Shown one piece after another: positions 1-10,016 of a stretch of DNA of 39,341 nt. The stretch is from Pleomorphomonas sp. PLEO (lineage in GTDB: Bacteria > Pseudomonadota > Alphaproteobacteria > Rhizobiales > Pleomorphomonadaceae). The notes beneath the pieces were generated by a model. It saw only the letters and a program-made list of their open reading frames with translations, had not been told where the DNA came from and ran no database searches. How positions within the stretch are numbered: the stretch's first letter is position 1; every line of letters starts with the position of its first letter. A program made the position numbers and the translations under genes. Location of the stretch: assembly GCF_041320595.1 (NCBI RefSeq), contig NZ_CP166625.1, positions 680,660-720,000 of the forward strand, given 5' to 3'.

Positions 1-260
1 GCCTGGGCGGCGAGGTGGACGATCACCTCGGGCTCGGCCAGCTCAGCCGCCTGCTTGAGCGCTTCAGCGTCTTCCAGTTGACCGATCACCGCCCGAAAGC
101 CGTTCGACCGTTCGAGGAGGGCGTGCCGCGCCTCCTTGAGCCGGACGTCATAATAGGGCGTCATGCCGTCGAAGCCGACCACGAAGTGGCCGGCGTCGAG
201 AAGACGCCGGGCGAGATGGAAGCCGATGAAGCCGGCGGTGCCGGTGATCAGGAAGCGCAT
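1..260 (-). CDS. NAD-dependent sugar-nucleotide epimerase, partial (C-terminus outside window)
   Basis: Reading the minus strand from the ATG at 260, the frame stays open to the window edge and gives about 86 residues beginning [20 protein letters not shown]. The TGxxGFIG Rossmann glycine motif at residues 6-13 and the later HLAAQA segment are typical of the short-chain epimerase/dehydratase family that interconverts UDP-sugars. The start overlaps the ugd stop by one base (TGATG), so the two are probably translationally coupled. Because ugd makes UDP-glucuronate, a UDP-glucuronate 4-epimerase is the likeliest activity; UDP-glucose 4-epimerase cannot be excluded. The catalytic YxxxK lies beyond the window. 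The family is secure; the substrate is inferred from the neighbour. Confidence 0.85.
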   Translation of the reverse strand, partial: MRFLITGTAGFIGFHLARRLLDAGHFVVGFDGMTPYYDVRLKEARHALLERSNGFRAVIGQLEDAEALKQAAELAEPEVIVHLAAQ

Positions 261-1600
261 CACTCGGCCGCCTGGGCTACGGAACCGGCGATCGGTGAGC
301 CGCGCCCGACGCTGGTATAGCTGAAGCCGTGCTTCTCGATCTCTTCAGGACGATAGATGTTCCTGAGGTCAACCAGCACCGGCGCCTTCATCACGGCCTT
401 GAGGCGGGGGAAGTCCAGCGCCCGGAACTCGTTCCACTCGGTGACGATGCAGACCGCGTCGGCATCCTTGGCCGCCTCATAGGCGCTGCCGACATAGGCG
501 ATGTTGTCGATCAGCTTCTTGGCGTTGTCCATGCCCTCGGGATCGAAGCCGCGCACCGTGGCGCCGGCGTCCTGCAGCGCTTGGATGATGGAGATCGCCG
601 GACTGTCGCGCATGTCGTCGGTCATCGGCTTGAAGGTGAGGCCGAGCACGGCCACCGTCTTGCCACGGGCGTCGCCGCCCACCGCCTGAATGACTTTCCT
701 CGCCATCGCCCGCTTGCGGATGTCGTTGACGGCGACGGTGGTCTCGATCAGGCGCACGGGGCTGTCATAGTCTTGAGCGGTCTTGACCAGCGCCAGCGTA
801 TCCTTGGGGAAGCAGGAGCCACCGTAGCCAGGGCCGGCATGCAGGAACTTCGCCCCGATGCGGCCGTCGAGGCCGATGCCGCGCGCCACCTGCTGCACGT
901 CAGCGCCCACCTTCTCGCAGAGATCGGCGATCTCGTTGATGAAGGTGATCTTCATGGCCAGGAAGGCGTTACCGGCATACTTGATCAGCTCGGAGGTGCG
1001 GCGCTTGGTGAACAGCAGCGGCGCCTGGTTGAGATAGAGCGGCCGGTAGACCTCGGTCATCACCTCGCGGGCCCGTTCGTCCTCATAGCCGATGACGATG
1101 CGGTCGGGCCGCTTGAAGTCATCGATCGCCGCGCCTTCGCGCAGGAACTCGGGATTGGAGACGACGGCGACGTCGGCGGCCGGGTTGGTCTCGCGGATGA
1201 TGCGCTCGACCTCGTCACCGGTGCCGACCGGCACCGTCGACTTGGTGACCACCACGGTGAAGCCCTTCACCGCCGCGGCGATCTCGCGGGCAGCGGCATA
1301 GACGTAGGACAGATCGGCGTGGCCATCGCCGCGCCGCGACGGCGTGCCGACGGCGATGAACACCACGTCGGCCTCGGCCACCGGACCGGCGAGGTCGGTC
1401 GTGAAGGTGATACGGCCCGCCTTAACGTTGGCGGCTACCAGCGCCTCGAGACCGGGCTCATAGATGGGGATCTCACCGCGCTCCAGCGCCTCGATCTTCT
1501 CCACCGCCTTGTCCATGCACACAACGTCATGGCCGAAATCGGCAAAGCATGTCCCCGAAACAAGACCAACGTAGCCAGATCCTATCATCACGATCTTCAT
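260..1600 (-). CDS. ugd: UDP-glucose 6-dehydrogenase
   Basis: 446-residue cytoplasmic enzyme that oxidises UDP-glucose to UDP-glucuronate with two NAD+, supplying uronic-acid precursors for polysaccharides. The N-terminus has the NAD-binding glycine motif [10 protein letters not shown] (residues 7-16). The central domain carries the family substrate signature, and the active-site cysteine lies in GGSCFPKD, Cys263. The C-terminal UDP-binding domain contains [16 protein letters not shown]. Length is normal for the bacterial family. The ATG at 1600 is preceded by a good GGGGAG ribosome-binding site. The stop overlaps the start of the downstream epimerase by one base, indicating a UDP-sugar operon that continues outside the window. 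Confidence 0.96.
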   Translation of the reverse strand: MKIVMIGSGYVGLVSGTCFADFGHDVVCMDKAVEKIEALERGEIPIYEPGLEALVAANVKAGRITFTTDLAGPVAEADVVFIAVGTPSRRGDGHADLSYVYAAAREIAAAVKGFTVVVTKSTVPVGTGDEVERIIRETNPAADVAVVSNPEFLREGAAIDDFKRPDRIVIGYEDERAREVMTEVYRPLYLNQAPLLFTKRRTSELIKYAGNAFLAMKITFINEIADLCEKVGADVQQVARGIGLDGRIGAKFLHAGPGYGGSCFPKDTLALVKTAQDYDSPVRLIETTVAVNDIRKRAMARKVIQAVGGDARGKTVAVLGLTFKPMTDDMRDSPAISIIQALQDAGATVRGFDPEGMDNAKKLIDNIAYVGSAYEAAKDADAVCIVTEWNEFRALDFPRLKAVMKAPVLVDLRNIYRPEEIEKHGFSYTSVGRGSPIAGSVAQAAE

Positions 1601-1800
1601 GGCAAGCTCCCCTCAATCGGCGTTGCTGAAGCCTTTAGCTCGGTTTTGACGCTGGCTCAAATTCCAATCCAGCAAGGGGCTTGAGATTTGCCGGCGGATT
1701 TCGTCGCCAGCGGCGTCACGGACACGCCCATCCGGCGGAAAAGCTGACTCCAGCTAAACGCCAATGGCTGAGGTGAACGGTTCGCGGTAGAAAACCGGTC
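1601..1800. promoter_or_regulatory. Divergent intergenic region, ugd / tetR promoters
   Basis: This 200-base gap separates divergent ugd and the TetR gene. On the minus strand a possible sigma-70-like promoter for ugd is TTGAGC (1660-1655), 17 bases, then TAAAGG (1637-1632), about 30 bases before the ugd start. Just before the TetR start there is a short interrupted dyad CGGTT (1778-1782) / AACCG (1793-1797), which could be an autoregulatory operator. Both are weak matches judged by eye. Confidence 0.3.
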
Positions 1801-2409
1801 ATGGCAAGAAGATCCTGGCACAAGAGCGCCGATACGCGCGCGGAAATTATCGATGAGGCGGAGCTGCAGCTGCAGGCATTGGGCTATGCGAATATGACCA
1901 TCGGGTCGATTGCTAAAGCACTCGGTATGTCGCCTGCCAATATCTTCAAGAATTTTGGCAATAAGGCCGGCCTGATCGATGCTGTGGCGTTACGTTGGGT
2001 GATGGAGATCGACGCGGCTATCGAAACGACAGCGGACATCCCTTCGGCGTCCCTTCGTTTGCGGGCTATGGCGCATCTTATTCTGGAAATACACCTCGCT
2101 CGCGACAAGATGCCGGTGCGCATGGCAATCCTGATTGGTCTCGATTCCACCCCCCCACCGAGCGCTCTTGCTTTCTTCCATCGGCTGCTGCGACGGCTCG
2201 AGAAGCTGATCGATGATGGAGTCGCCGATGGGGAATTTGCACCCTGCGACGTTGAAGTTACCGCTGCTGCCGTTTGCGACTGCCTGGTTACCATCCTTGA
2301 TCCAGCTGCCGTGTTTCGCGGCCTCAGTCTGTTCACAGTGGAGGAGATGACAAAGAAGTGTGATCACCTCGTCGATTTCGTGATCCGGGGCCTCAGCCTG
2401 CGCGCTTGA
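1801..2409 (+). CDS. TetR/AcrR family transcriptional regulator
   Basis: 202-residue regulator. The N-terminal TetR DNA-binding domain covers about residues 12-60, with the pattern TRAEIIDEAE, then MTIGSIAKALGMSPANIF (the helix-turn-helix), then NKAGLIDAV. The rest is an all-helical ligand/dimerisation domain with no family-level clue to its ligand. It lies 300 bases upstream of, and in the same direction as, a tripartite RND efflux operon, an arrangement usual for a local repressor of the pump. Upstream Shine-Dalgarno signal is weak, but the ATG at 1801 fits the usual N-terminal length of the family. Codons are visibly richer in A/T at third positions than in ugd or the urt genes, which hints that the regulator and pump were acquired together. 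Confidence 0.9.
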   Translation: MARRSWHKSADTRAEIIDEAELQLQALGYANMTIGSIAKALGMSPANIFKNFGNKAGLIDAVALRWVMEIDAAIETTADIPSASLRLRAMAHLILEIHLARDKMPVRMAILIGLDSTPPPSALAFFHRLLRRLEKLIDDGVADGEFAPCDVEVTAAAVCDCLVTILDPAAVFRGLSLFTVEEMTKKCDHLVDFVIRGLSLRA

Positions 2410-2442
2410 AAAGTGATCATTTGCAAAATATGGTACTTTTTT
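2409..2442 (+). terminator. Possible weak terminator after tetR
   Basis: AAAAGT (2409-2414) and ACTTTT (2435-2440) can pair around a 20-base loop, and the right arm runs into six T residues (2437-2442). The stem is entirely A/T-rich except one pair, so stability would be low. It starts at the last base of the tetR stop codon. Confidence 0.3.
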
Positions 2443-2709
2443 GTCGGTTTCCTCGAATCGGCACACAAGTTTGGGCCGTTTGTTTGTTCACTTTGTCGCC
2501 CGGCTCTCGTTCGCAGATTGACTTTGAGATAGGCCAAACGTCTTCTTTGACTTTGCGTACGATCAAGAATTTTGGTTGCCAGCTTCAATGGGGTGGCCTT
2601 TTCGACACGATGAGCCGGGTAGCCGGTCATGTGGTCGTCTTTTGATTGTGCTTTGACCGTACAGGGGAGTATCCCGTCGGGTGTTTGGTTCTTTGGGGTG
2701 GGGGCATTT
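2410..2709 (+). promoter_or_regulatory. Intergenic region before the RND operon, with three TTSACTTTG repeats
   Basis: The 300 bases between the TetR gene and the outer-membrane lipoprotein hold no convincing gene; they are AT-richer than the surroundings. Three near-identical nonamers lie about 30 bases apart on the plus strand: TTCACTTTG at 2487-2495, TTGACTTTG at 2518-2526 and TTGACTTTG at 2547-2555. Such spacing (31 and 29 bases, close to three helical turns) would place repeats on the same DNA face, so a multi-site operator is conceivable. No clear -35/-10 pair stands out. A CGTACG palindrome lies just after the third repeat. Confidence 0.35.
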
Positions 2710-4197
2710 ATGACGCCGGCTCGGCTTGTTTCTCTTCTCCTGTCGGTGACGATGCTCGCCGGTTGCGCGGTCGGTCCGGACTTTGAAAAGCCAGCTCTGG
2801 ATCCTGGAGCGGGCTATCTCGGCTCCGGTGATGCTACCGCCGGTCGGGCGACAGGCACGAACATCGCGTATGGCGCCGATGTTCCGGCTCGTTGGTGGGA
2901 GCTGTTCCGCAACAAGGATCTCGACGCGCTGATGAAGCAGGCGATCGAGAAAAATCCGGATCTCGATGCAGCACGGGCGACATTGAAGCAGGCCAACGAG
3001 ACGGCTCTTGCGACGGGTGGCAGCCTTTTTCCGAGCCTGTCGCTCTCGAGCAGTGCGACGCGCGCCGATTCGACCGGCAGCACCAACGTCGGCCTTTACA
3101 CGCTCTATAGCGTTACGCCGTCGCTATCCTATCCGCTTGATATTTTCGGCGGTACTCGCAGGTCCGTGGAGGCCTCAAAGGCCTCGGCCGAGGCACAGGC
3201 TTTCACGGCGGAGGCAACCTATCTGACAGTTACCTCCAGTCTGGCCCAGGCCGTCATTCAGGAAGCGTCCTATCGCGAACAGATTGCCGCCTCGCAGGAG
3301 GTGATTGCCTCTTATCAGGAGTTGCTTGGCGTTCTCAACAACCAGGTCAGCGTTGGTACGGCGGCACGCGCCAACGTTCTGCAGCAGCAGGCGGCGCTCG
3401 CCCAGGCGCAGGCGTCTCTGCCGGCATTGCAAAAAGCTTTGTCGCAGCAACAGAACACTATTGCCGCGCTGGTTGGCGATTTTCCAAATCAATACGCTTC
3501 CCGTAAATTCCGCATTTCCGGCCTCGTTTTGCCGCATGCACTCCCCCTCAGCGTCCCGTCGGCGCTCGTCGAACAGCGTCCCGACATCCGCTCGGCGGAA
3601 GCGCAGCTTCATCGAGCCTCGGCGGAGATCGGTGTCGCAATCTCCGATATGCTGCCGCAGGTGACCCTCTCTGCCTCTCTGCCGACATCGGCGGCCGATC
3701 TTGGCGATTTGTTCGCTTCCAGTGCCACCGGGTGGAGCATCGCCGCCGGTCTTACCCAACCGATCTTTAAGGGTGGTGCGCTGCTCCATAGCAAGCGCGC
3801 TGCCGACGCGGCCTATGAGGCGTCGTTAGCCAACTATCGTTCAACCGTCCTCGCCGCCTTTAAGGATGTCGCCAACGCGTTGCGTGCGCTGCAGCACGAC
3901 CGTCAGGCGCTTGCCGGGTATCTTGCTGCGGAAAAGGCAGCGAAGGAAAGCCTCGATCTGTCCCAAACACTGTTCAAGGCAGGTACGGTTTCTTATACCG
4001 ACGTGCTAACGGCACAATCCACCTACCAGTCAGCAAGGCTCTCCCGCGCTTCCGCCGAAGCTTCGCGTTATCTGGACGCGGTGGCGCTGTTCCAAGCTCT
4101 CGGTGGTGGCTGGTGGAACCGGCCGGATAACCTAGCCGCTCTTGCCAATACCGATCCCCAAAAAACCATGCCGTCCGTATCCGGAGAGAAGAAGTGA
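2710..4197 (+). CDS. Outer-membrane efflux lipoprotein (NodT/OprM family)
   Basis: TolC-type outer-membrane channel of a tripartite RND pump. The ATG at 2710 is preferred over an in-frame upstream start at 2629, because only it puts a lipoprotein signal peptide at the N-terminus: hydrophobic VSLLLSVTM, then lipobox LAGC with Cys19. It is followed by VGPDFEKP, the usual start of mature NodT-family proteins. The product is 495 residues, normal for the family, with two related OEP halves (about residues 80-270 and 290-470) rich in heptad-like helices such as QAEQ/AQAQA segments. Its stop overlaps the start of the adaptor gene by four bases (GTGA). It forms the exit duct across the outer membrane for compounds collected by the pump encoded at 5600-8734. 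Confidence 0.93.
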   Translation: MTPARLVSLLLSVTMLAGCAVGPDFEKPALDPGAGYLGSGDATAGRATGTNIAYGADVPARWWELFRNKDLDALMKQAIEKNPDLDAARATLKQANETALATGGSLFPSLSLSSSATRADSTGSTNVGLYTLYSVTPSLSYPLDIFGGTRRSVEASKASAEAQAFTAEATYLTVTSSLAQAVIQEASYREQIAASQEVIASYQELLGVLNNQVSVGTAARANVLQQQAALAQAQASLPALQKALSQQQNTIAALVGDFPNQYASRKFRISGLVLPHALPLSVPSALVEQRPDIRSAEAQLHRASAEIGVAISDMLPQVTLSASLPTSAADLGDLFASSATGWSIAAGLTQPIFKGGALLHSKRAADAAYEASLANYRSTVLAAFKDVANALRALQHDRQALAGYLAAEKAAKESLDLSQTLFKAGTVSYTDVLTAQSTYQSARLSRASAEASRYLDAVALFQALGGGWWNRPDNLAALANTDPQKTMPSVSGEKK

Positions 4198-5471
4198 CGA
4201 ATCTCAAGAAGCTGGCTGGCGGCGCATTGTTGCTCGCCGTTGCGTTGCCGCTGGTCTCCGGCTGTGAACAGGTGGGTGCGGTGTTGCACAAGGCCGGCGA
4301 CATGCTGGGTGCCAAGAGTGGCGGGGCGCCGGCTGGCGCGCCCGGCGGTGGGGCGCCCGGCGGCATGCAGATGCCGGCGCCGGAAGTCGGCTTTATCGTC
4401 GTTCATCCCGCTTCGGCCCCGATCGTTGAGGAAGTCGCGGGACGCACGGCGGCTTCGGCAGTGGCCGAGATTCGGCCGCAGGTCGGCGGCATCATCGAAA
4501 AGCGAGTGTTCGAGGAAGGTTCGCGGGTCAATGCCGGCGACGTCCTTTATCGGATCGATGCTCGGTCCTATCAGGCGACGCTCGACGCAACCAAAGCCGA
4601 TCTCGAGCGGGCTGAGGCGAGCGTACCGAGTGCGCAGGCGAAGTTCGATCGCTACCAAGAGCTCGCCAACGTCAATGGTGTTTCCAAGCAGGACATCGAT
4701 GAGGCACGCTCGGCACTCCTGCAGGCCAAGGCTGCTGTCGCTTCCGCGGCCTCATCCGTCCGCACGGCGGAAATCAACCTTGGCTACACTGAGGTGAAGG
4801 CGCCGATTTCTGGTTTGATCGGTCGTTCCTCGGTGACCGAGGGCGCGCTGGTCACGGCAGGGCAGGCAACGGCTCTCGCCACCATTCGTCAGATCGACCC
4901 GATTTATGTCGACCTCAGCGCGTCGAGCACCAGCATGAATCGCATGCGACAGGCGATCGAGGGCGACGGTGTCAGCGCGGGCAAGGAAGGTCCGAAAGTA
5001 ACTATCAAGCTCGACGACAACTCGACCTACGAGGAAGTCGGCCGCATCATCTCGACCGAAGCCAATGTCGACGAAACCACCGACACAGTTACCCTTCGGT
5101 CAAGCTTCGCCAATCCGAAGCTTCGTCTTTTACCCGGCATGTATATGCGTGCCGCCGTTGAGATTGGCACCGAGGAGAATATTTTCCTGCTGCCGCAGCG
5201 TGCTGTGAGCCGTAGCGTGACCGGCCAAGCGACGGCCTATTTTCTCACACCCGATAACAAGGTTGAGGCGCGTATGCTGGCCGCTGATCGCGCCCACGGC
5301 TTCAGCTGGGTGGTCGAAAAGGGCGTGTCCGACGGCGATCGGCTGATCATCGAGGGTGTGCAGAAGATCCGCCCTGGCATGGAAGTGAAGTCTGCCGAGG
5401 TGGAGCTTGGCGCCGACGGTCTCGTCAAGCAGCAGGCAGCTCCCGCTGCCGCGCCGGCTAAGGCGCCCTGA
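4194..5471 (+). CDS. RND efflux periplasmic adaptor lipoprotein (AcrA/MexA family)
   Basis: 425-residue membrane-fusion protein that links the inner-membrane pump to the outer-membrane channel. It starts with GTG at 4194 inside the preceding stop (GTGA) behind a strong GGAGAGAAGAA ribosome-binding site. The signal peptide ends in lipobox VSGC (Cys24), so the mature protein should be lipid-anchored, and it is followed by a Gly/Ala/Pro-rich linker. Next come the lipoyl/barrel-sandwich half (AEIRPQVGGIIEKRVFEEGS), an alpha-helical hairpin with paired-helix repeats (about residues 125-195), the second lipoyl half (EVKAPISGLIG) and beta-barrel/membrane-proximal domains. All standard AcrA-family parts are present. 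It is coupled to the OMF upstream and lies 128 bases before the pump. Confidence 0.94.
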   Translation: MTNLKKLAGGALLLAVALPLVSGCEQVGAVLHKAGDMLGAKSGGAPAGAPGGGAPGGMQMPAPEVGFIVVHPASAPIVEEVAGRTAASAVAEIRPQVGGIIEKRVFEEGSRVNAGDVLYRIDARSYQATLDATKADLERAEASVPSAQAKFDRYQELANVNGVSKQDIDEARSALLQAKAAVASAASSVRTAEINLGYTEVKAPISGLIGRSSVTEGALVTAGQATALATIRQIDPIYVDLSASSTSMNRMRQAIEGDGVSAGKEGPKVTIKLDDNSTYEEVGRIISTEANVDETTDTVTLRSSFANPKLRLLPGMYMRAAVEIGTEENIFLLPQRAVSRSVTGQATAYFLTPDNKVEARMLAADRAHGFSWVVEKGVSDGDRLIIEGVQKIRPGMEVKSAEVELGADGLVKQQAAPAAAPAKAP

Positions 5472-5599
5472 ACCAATCAACAGGCCGGCCGGCGGCTCAC
5501 GCCGCCTTCGGCCCGACCGCGTGGCGCACATCGGTGCGCTGACCGATTTTCGCTTCCGGATTCGCCCCAACCGGCGGACCGACCTCGTCGAGGCAAGGC

Positions 5600-8500
5600 A
5601 TGGCTCAATTTTTCATCAATCGTCCCGTTTTCGCTTGGGTGATCGCGATCACCATTATGCTGGCGGGACTTCTTGCCATCTCGACACTATCGATCTCGCA
5701 ATACCCCGAGATCGCGCCGCCCACCGTGCGCATCTCAGCTACCTATCCCGGGGCCAGTGCCGAAACCGTCGAAAATGCCGTGACCAAGGTCATTGAGCAG
5801 AACATGAACGGGCTCGACAATCTCGACTACATGGAGTCGTCGTCGACCTCCGATGGTTCGTCGTCGATCACACTGACCTTCTCCAACAAGGGCAACGGCG
5901 ACATCGCTCAGATGCAGGCGCAGAACAAACTGCAACTCATCGAATCAACTTTGCCCCAAGCGGTGATCGATCAAGGCATCACTGTTAGCAAGTCGACGAA
6001 CTCTTTCCTCATGGCAGTGGCACTGGTGTCGAGCGATGGGACGCTCAACGGCACGGATCTCGCCGATATCGTTTCGACACGTCTCAAAGACCAACTGCTC
6101 CGCGTCCAAGGCGTCGGCAACCTGCAACTGTTCGGTTCGAGCTATGCTATGCGCATTTGGCTCGATCCGGATCAACTCAACAAGTTCACGCTCACTCCCA
6201 GTGACGTGGCAAATGCGGTTAAGGCGCAGAACGCGCAGGTTTCTGCCGGCCAGATCGGTGGACGGCCGGCGGTCGAGGGTGTGCAGCTCAACGCGACCAT
6301 AACCGCCCAGAGCCAGTTGCAGACACCCGAACAATTCCGCAATATTATCCTGAAAACGCAGCGGGACGGTTCGATCGTCCGGCTCGGTGATGTGGCGAGA
6401 GTTGAAATCGGCTCCGAAAGCTACTCCACGCAAGCCTATTACAACGGTAAACCGGCCGCGGGTTTTGGCGTCAATCTCTCCTCGGGCGCCAACGCACTTC
6501 AAACCGCTCAGAATGTTCGCAACACGCTCGACCGACTGAAGCCGTCGCTGCCGCAAAACGTAGAATATGTATACGCTTACGATACGACGCCCTTCGTAAC
6601 GCTCTCGATCGAAAAGGTGGTCGAGACGCTGATCGAAGCTGTCGTCCTTGTTTTTCTGGTGATGTATCTGTTCCTTCAGAATTTCAGGGCGACGCTGATC
6701 CCGGTTATTGCCGTACCGGTCGTGCTGCTCGGGACCTTCGGCGTTCTCGCGGTGATGGGATATTCCATCAATACACTCACCATGTTTGCTATGGTGCTGG
6801 CCATCGGTCTGCTGGTCGATGACGCCATCGTCGTTGTAGAAAACGTCGAACGCATCATGACCGAGGAGAAGCTGCATCCGAAGGCGGCGACCCAGAAGTC
6901 GATGCGCGAGATCACCAGCGCGCTGATCGGCATCGCACTGGTTCTGTCGGCGGTGTTTGTACCCATGGCGTTCATGGGCGGTGCCACAGGTATTATCTAT
7001 CGACAGTTCTCGGTCACGATCGTGTCGGCCATGCTGCTGTCGGTTATCGTGGCCCTCGTCCTGACACCTGCGCTCTGCGCGACTATGTTGAAGCCGAGTC
7101 ATGGCGGGCATCGGGGCTTCTTTGGCTGGTTCAATCGCCGCTTCGACGATTCCTCGTCGGTTTTTCAGCGGACGGTGCGCGGCATTATCGGTCGTCCCGT
7201 GCGCATGTTGGTGGTGTTCCTGGCGCTGGTTGGCGGCGCTGTTTTCATGTTCGACAAGCTGCCGAGCTCGTTCATCCCGACTGAGGACCAAGGCGTGTTG
7301 CTCGCCATGATCCAGCTGCCCTCTGGGGCGACGACGGAACGCACCAAGCAGGTGGTCGACGAGTATGCCGACTATTTTCTGAAGAATGAGACGGAGGCGG
7401 TGGAGAGCGTCATGGCGGTGACCGGCTTCTCTTTTGCCGGTTCCGGCCAGAATGCTGGTTTTGCCTTTGTGCGCCTTAAGGATTTCAAGGGGCGAACCGA
7501 CCCAAGGCTATCGGCGCAGGCCGTCGTTGGCCGTGCGATGATGGCGACCTCGAAGATCAAGGATGCCATGATCTTCACGCTGTTGCCGCCGGCTATTCCC
7601 GGCATGGGCATCACCGGCGGATTCGACATGTATCTGCAGGACACCGCCGGTAATGGTCGCGCCGCTCTGGAAGCGGCCCGTGATCAGGTCCTGATGCAGG
7701 CGAACCAGAATCCCCTGCTGATGGCGGTGCGCGAAAACGCTCAGCCCAATCAGATGCAACTGCACGTCAACATCAATCAGGAGAAGGCGACGGCTCTCGG
7801 GATCGAATTGGCCGACATCAACTCGATCATAACAACTGCCTGGGCCGGCTCCTACGTCAACGACTTCATCGATCGCGGTGAGATCAAGCCCGTCTACCTG
7901 CAATCTGATGCGCCGTTCCGTATGACGCCCGACGACTTCAATCGTTGGTATGCCCGCAACGGATCGGGCGAGATGGTGCCGTTTTCTTCCTTCGTGGAGA
8001 CCAATTGGTCTTTCGGCCCGCCCAAACTGTCGCGCTTCAATGGCGTGTCGGCAATCAATATCCAGGGCAACGCAGGTTTCGGTGCGTCGTCCGGCCAAGC
8101 GATGAACGAAATGGAGGCCTTGGCCTCTAAACAGAGCGGTGGATATACCACAGGCTGGATTGGTCTTTCTTATCAGGAGAGGCTGTCTGGCGCGCAGGCC
8201 AACATGCTGTATGCGGTGGCTTTCCTGGTGGTGTTCCTGTGCCTTGCCGCCCTTTACGAGAGCTGGACCATCCCGTTCGCGGTTATGCTGTCGGTGCCGA
8301 TCTCGGTGCTCGGTACGCTGCTCGCCGCCAAGCTGTTTGGGCAATCCAACGACGTCTATCTCAAGGTCGGCCTGCTCACGACCATTGGTCTCGCCGCCAA
8401 GAATGCGATCCTGATCGTCGAGTTCGCTCGCGACCTGCAGCGGCAAGGCGAGGGGTTGATCGAAGCAGCGTTGCACGCCGCTCGCATTCGTCTCCGCCCG

Positions 8501-8734
8501 ATCATCATGACGTCTCTCGCTTTCATTCTCGGCGTCACTCCGCTTGCCATAGCGACGGGTGCCGGCTCGGCGGCGCAGAACGCCATTGGTATCGGCGTGA
8601 TGGGCGGCATGATCGCTTCCACCACCGTTGGCCTGTTCTTCGTGCCGCTCCTGTTCTACGTCGTCATGCGGGCGAGCGAGCGGCTCGGTTGGAGCAGCCG
8701 GCCGCCGGAAGACGAAGCCGCGGCCGAGATCTGA
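5600..8734 (+). CDS. RND multidrug efflux pump, AcrB/HAE1 family
   Basis: 1044-residue inner-membrane proton/drug antiporter of the hydrophobe/amphiphile RND family. It opens with [14 protein letters not shown], the classic AcrB N-terminus leading into TM1. The proton-relay acidic pair is present in TM4 as [12 protein letters not shown] (Asp407-Asp408, the same numbers as in E. coli AcrB), and the TM10 lysine is Lys934 in [12 protein letters not shown]. Two large periplasmic loops (about residues 35-335 and 560-870) carry the porter and docking domains. Length is standard. It is the last gene of the OMF-adaptor-pump series and is followed by an intrinsic terminator at 8755-8778. The substrate range cannot be read from sequence; the linked TetR regulator suggests inducible drug or toxic-compound export. 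Confidence 0.96.
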   Translation: MAQFFINRPVFAWVIAITIMLAGLLAISTLSISQYPEIAPPTVRISATYPGASAETVENAVTKVIEQNMNGLDNLDYMESSSTSDGSSSITLTFSNKGNGDIAQMQAQNKLQLIESTLPQAVIDQGITVSKSTNSFLMAVALVSSDGTLNGTDLADIVSTRLKDQLLRVQGVGNLQLFGSSYAMRIWLDPDQLNKFTLTPSDVANAVKAQNAQVSAGQIGGRPAVEGVQLNATITAQSQLQTPEQFRNIILKTQRDGSIVRLGDVARVEIGSESYSTQAYYNGKPAAGFGVNLSSGANALQTAQNVRNTLDRLKPSLPQNVEYVYAYDTTPFVTLSIEKVVETLIEAVVLVFLVMYLFLQNFRATLIPVIAVPVVLLGTFGVLAVMGYSINTLTMFAMVLAIGLLVDDAIVVVENVERIMTEEKLHPKAATQKSMREITSALIGIALVLSAVFVPMAFMGGATGIIYRQFSVTIVSAMLLSVIVALVLTPALCATMLKPSHGGHRGFFGWFNRRFDDSSSVFQRTVRGIIGRPVRMLVVFLALVGGAVFMFDKLPSSFIPTEDQGVLLAMIQLPSGATTERTKQVVDEYADYFLKNETEAVESVMAVTGFSFAGSGQNAGFAFVRLKDFKGRTDPRLSAQAVVGRAMMATSKIKDAMIFTLLPPAIPGMGITGGFDMYLQDTAGNGRAALEAARDQVLMQANQNPLLMAVRENAQPNQMQLHVNINQEKATALGIELADINSIITTAWAGSYVNDFIDRGEIKPVYLQSDAPFRMTPDDFNRWYARNGSGEMVPFSSFVETNWSFGPPKLSRFNGVSAINIQGNAGFGASSGQAMNEMEALASKQSGGYTTGWIGLSYQERLSGAQANMLYAVAFLVVFLCLAALYESWTIPFAVMLSVPISVLGTLLAAKLFGQSNDVYLKVGLLTTIGLAAKNAILIVEFARDLQRQGEGLIEAALHAARIRLRPIIMTSLAFILGVTPLAIATGAGSAAQNAIGIGVMGGMIASTTVGLFFVPLLFYVVMRASERLGWSSRPPEDEAAAEI

Positions 8735-8754
8735 GACAGACCAAGACGAACGAG

Positions 8755-8778
8755 AAGCCCCGGTTTTCCGGGGCTTTT
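8755..8778 (+). terminator. Intrinsic terminator of the RND operon
   Basis: GCCCCGG (8757-8763), a TTTT loop and CCGGGGC (8768-8774) form a perfect seven-pair stem, extendable by two A-T pairs, running into TTTT. It begins about 20 bases after the pump stop codon. Confidence 0.9.
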
Positions 8779-8977
8779 CCATATGAGGGGCACGGAAGGA
8801 CTCCCAGCCTTGGGGCGCCCAAAAGCGCTCTTTTTCAGAGGGTCCGATCAGATCGATGCACATCAGCGAGAAGGACATGCTCCGGCCACGCGAATTTGTG
8901 TGATAAATAGCGGTGGCCGGATCGCTTTCCCATGAAAGCCCAGCCGTCCGGCTAGCCAAACAAGGCGGAGGAACCCC

Positions 8978-10009
8978 ATGCAATATCGCAAGCTCGGACC
9001 GAGCGGCACCATCGTCTCGGTCCATTGCCTCGGCACCATGACTTTCGGCGCGGAGTCCGATGAAGCAACGTCGTTTCGTCTGCTGGATGTTTTTTTCGCC
9101 GCGGGCGGCAATTTCGTCGATACAGCCGATGTCTACTCGGCTGGGGCGTCGGAGGAGATCGTTGGCCGCTGGCTTAAGGCGAGGCCGACCGAGGCGAGAC
9201 AGGCGGTCGTCGCCACCAAGGGACGATTCCCGATGGGATCTGGGCCAAATGATCTTGGTCTTTCTCGCCGCCATCTCGGCGACGCTCTCGACGCCTCGCT
9301 ACGGCGGCTCGGTGTTGAACGCGTCGATCTTTACCAGATGCACGCCTGGGACGCCCTGACGCCGATCGAAGAGACGCTGCGCTTTCTGGACGACGCGGTC
9401 AGTGCCGGTAAGATCGCCTATTACGGGTTTTCGAATTACGTCGGCTGGCATATTGCGAAGGCTTCGGAGATTGCCAAGGCGAGGAATTACAGTCGGCCAG
9501 TGACATTGCAGCCGCAGTATAGCCTGTTGGTGCGCGATATTGAGCTGGAGATCGTCGACGCTTGTCTCGATGCAGGAATGGGACTGTTGCCATGGTCGCC
9601 GCTCGGTGGCGGCTGGCTTTCAGGCAAGTACAAGCGCGATGAGCTGCCGGCGGGCACCACGCGGCTCGGCGAAAACCCCAATCGCGGCATGGAAGCCTAT
9701 GGTCCTCGCAACGCCGAGGCACGCACATGGGCAATCATCGAGGCTGTCGAGGAGATAGCCAAAACGCGCGGTGTAACGATGGCACAGGTGGCTCTCGCCT
9801 GGTTGGCCGCCCGGCCAGCCGTTACCTCGGTTATCCTCGGTGCCCGCACCCCGGGGCAACTTGCCGACAACCTTGGTGCCGCGGATTTCAGGCTCGCTGA
9901 CGACGAAATGGACCGACTTTCGGCCGTTAGTTCGCCGATGCCGCCTGATTATCCCTATGGCGTACAGGGAATCGCTCAACGCCATCGCAAGCTTGCTGGC
10001 GGCCGATAG
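8978..10009 (+). CDS. Aldo/keto reductase
   Basis: 343-residue NADPH-dependent oxidoreductase of the aldo/keto reductase superfamily, cytoplasmic with a (beta/alpha)8 barrel. The catalytic tetrad is readable: Asp48 and Tyr53 in VDTADVYS, Lys81 in ATKGRF and His122 in YQMHAWD. The opening MQYRKLGPSG and the TMTFG segment match the subgroup of YajO/Gfo-independent, AKR11/12-like proteins, but the substrate is unknown. C-terminal elements that contact the cofactor phosphate (SVILGARTPGQLADNLGA) are intact. The ATG at 8978 has a GGCGGAGG ribosome-binding site nine or so bases upstream. It stands alone as a transcription unit: a terminator precedes it at 8755-8778, and a convergent-gene terminator follows at 10017-10050. 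The 199 bases upstream (8779-8977) show nothing else. Confidence 0.92.
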   Translation: MQYRKLGPSGTIVSVHCLGTMTFGAESDEATSFRLLDVFFAAGGNFVDTADVYSAGASEEIVGRWLKARPTEARQAVVATKGRFPMGSGPNDLGLSRRHLGDALDASLRRLGVERVDLYQMHAWDALTPIEETLRFLDDAVSAGKIAYYGFSNYVGWHIAKASEIAKARNYSRPVTLQPQYSLLVRDIELEIVDACLDAGMGLLPWSPLGGGWLSGKYKRDELPAGTTRLGENPNRGMEAYGPRNAEARTWAIIEAVEEIAKTRGVTMAQVALAWLAARPAVTSVILGARTPGQLADNLGAADFRLADDEMDRLSAVSSPMPPDYPYGVQGIAQRHRKLAGGR

Positions 10010-10016
10010 GACTAGA

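Noticed and set aside
329-1684. Long open frame antisense to ugd (about 450 codons)
   Set aside because: It is the mirror of a high-GC coding sequence; the product has low-complexity His/Arg/Gly/Asp composition and no domain, while ugd is unambiguous.
5491-5506. GGCGGC-TCAC-GCCGCC hairpin between adaptor and pump genes
   Set aside because: Six-pair stem without U tract in GC-rich spacer; more likely incidental than a terminator inside an obligate three-gene efflux operon.
5945-9274. Long open frames antisense to the AcrB-type pump and into the aldo/keto reductase
   Set aside because: Shadow frames with Arg/His/Gln-rich composition, no start signals and no family match; the plus-strand genes carry all expected motifs.
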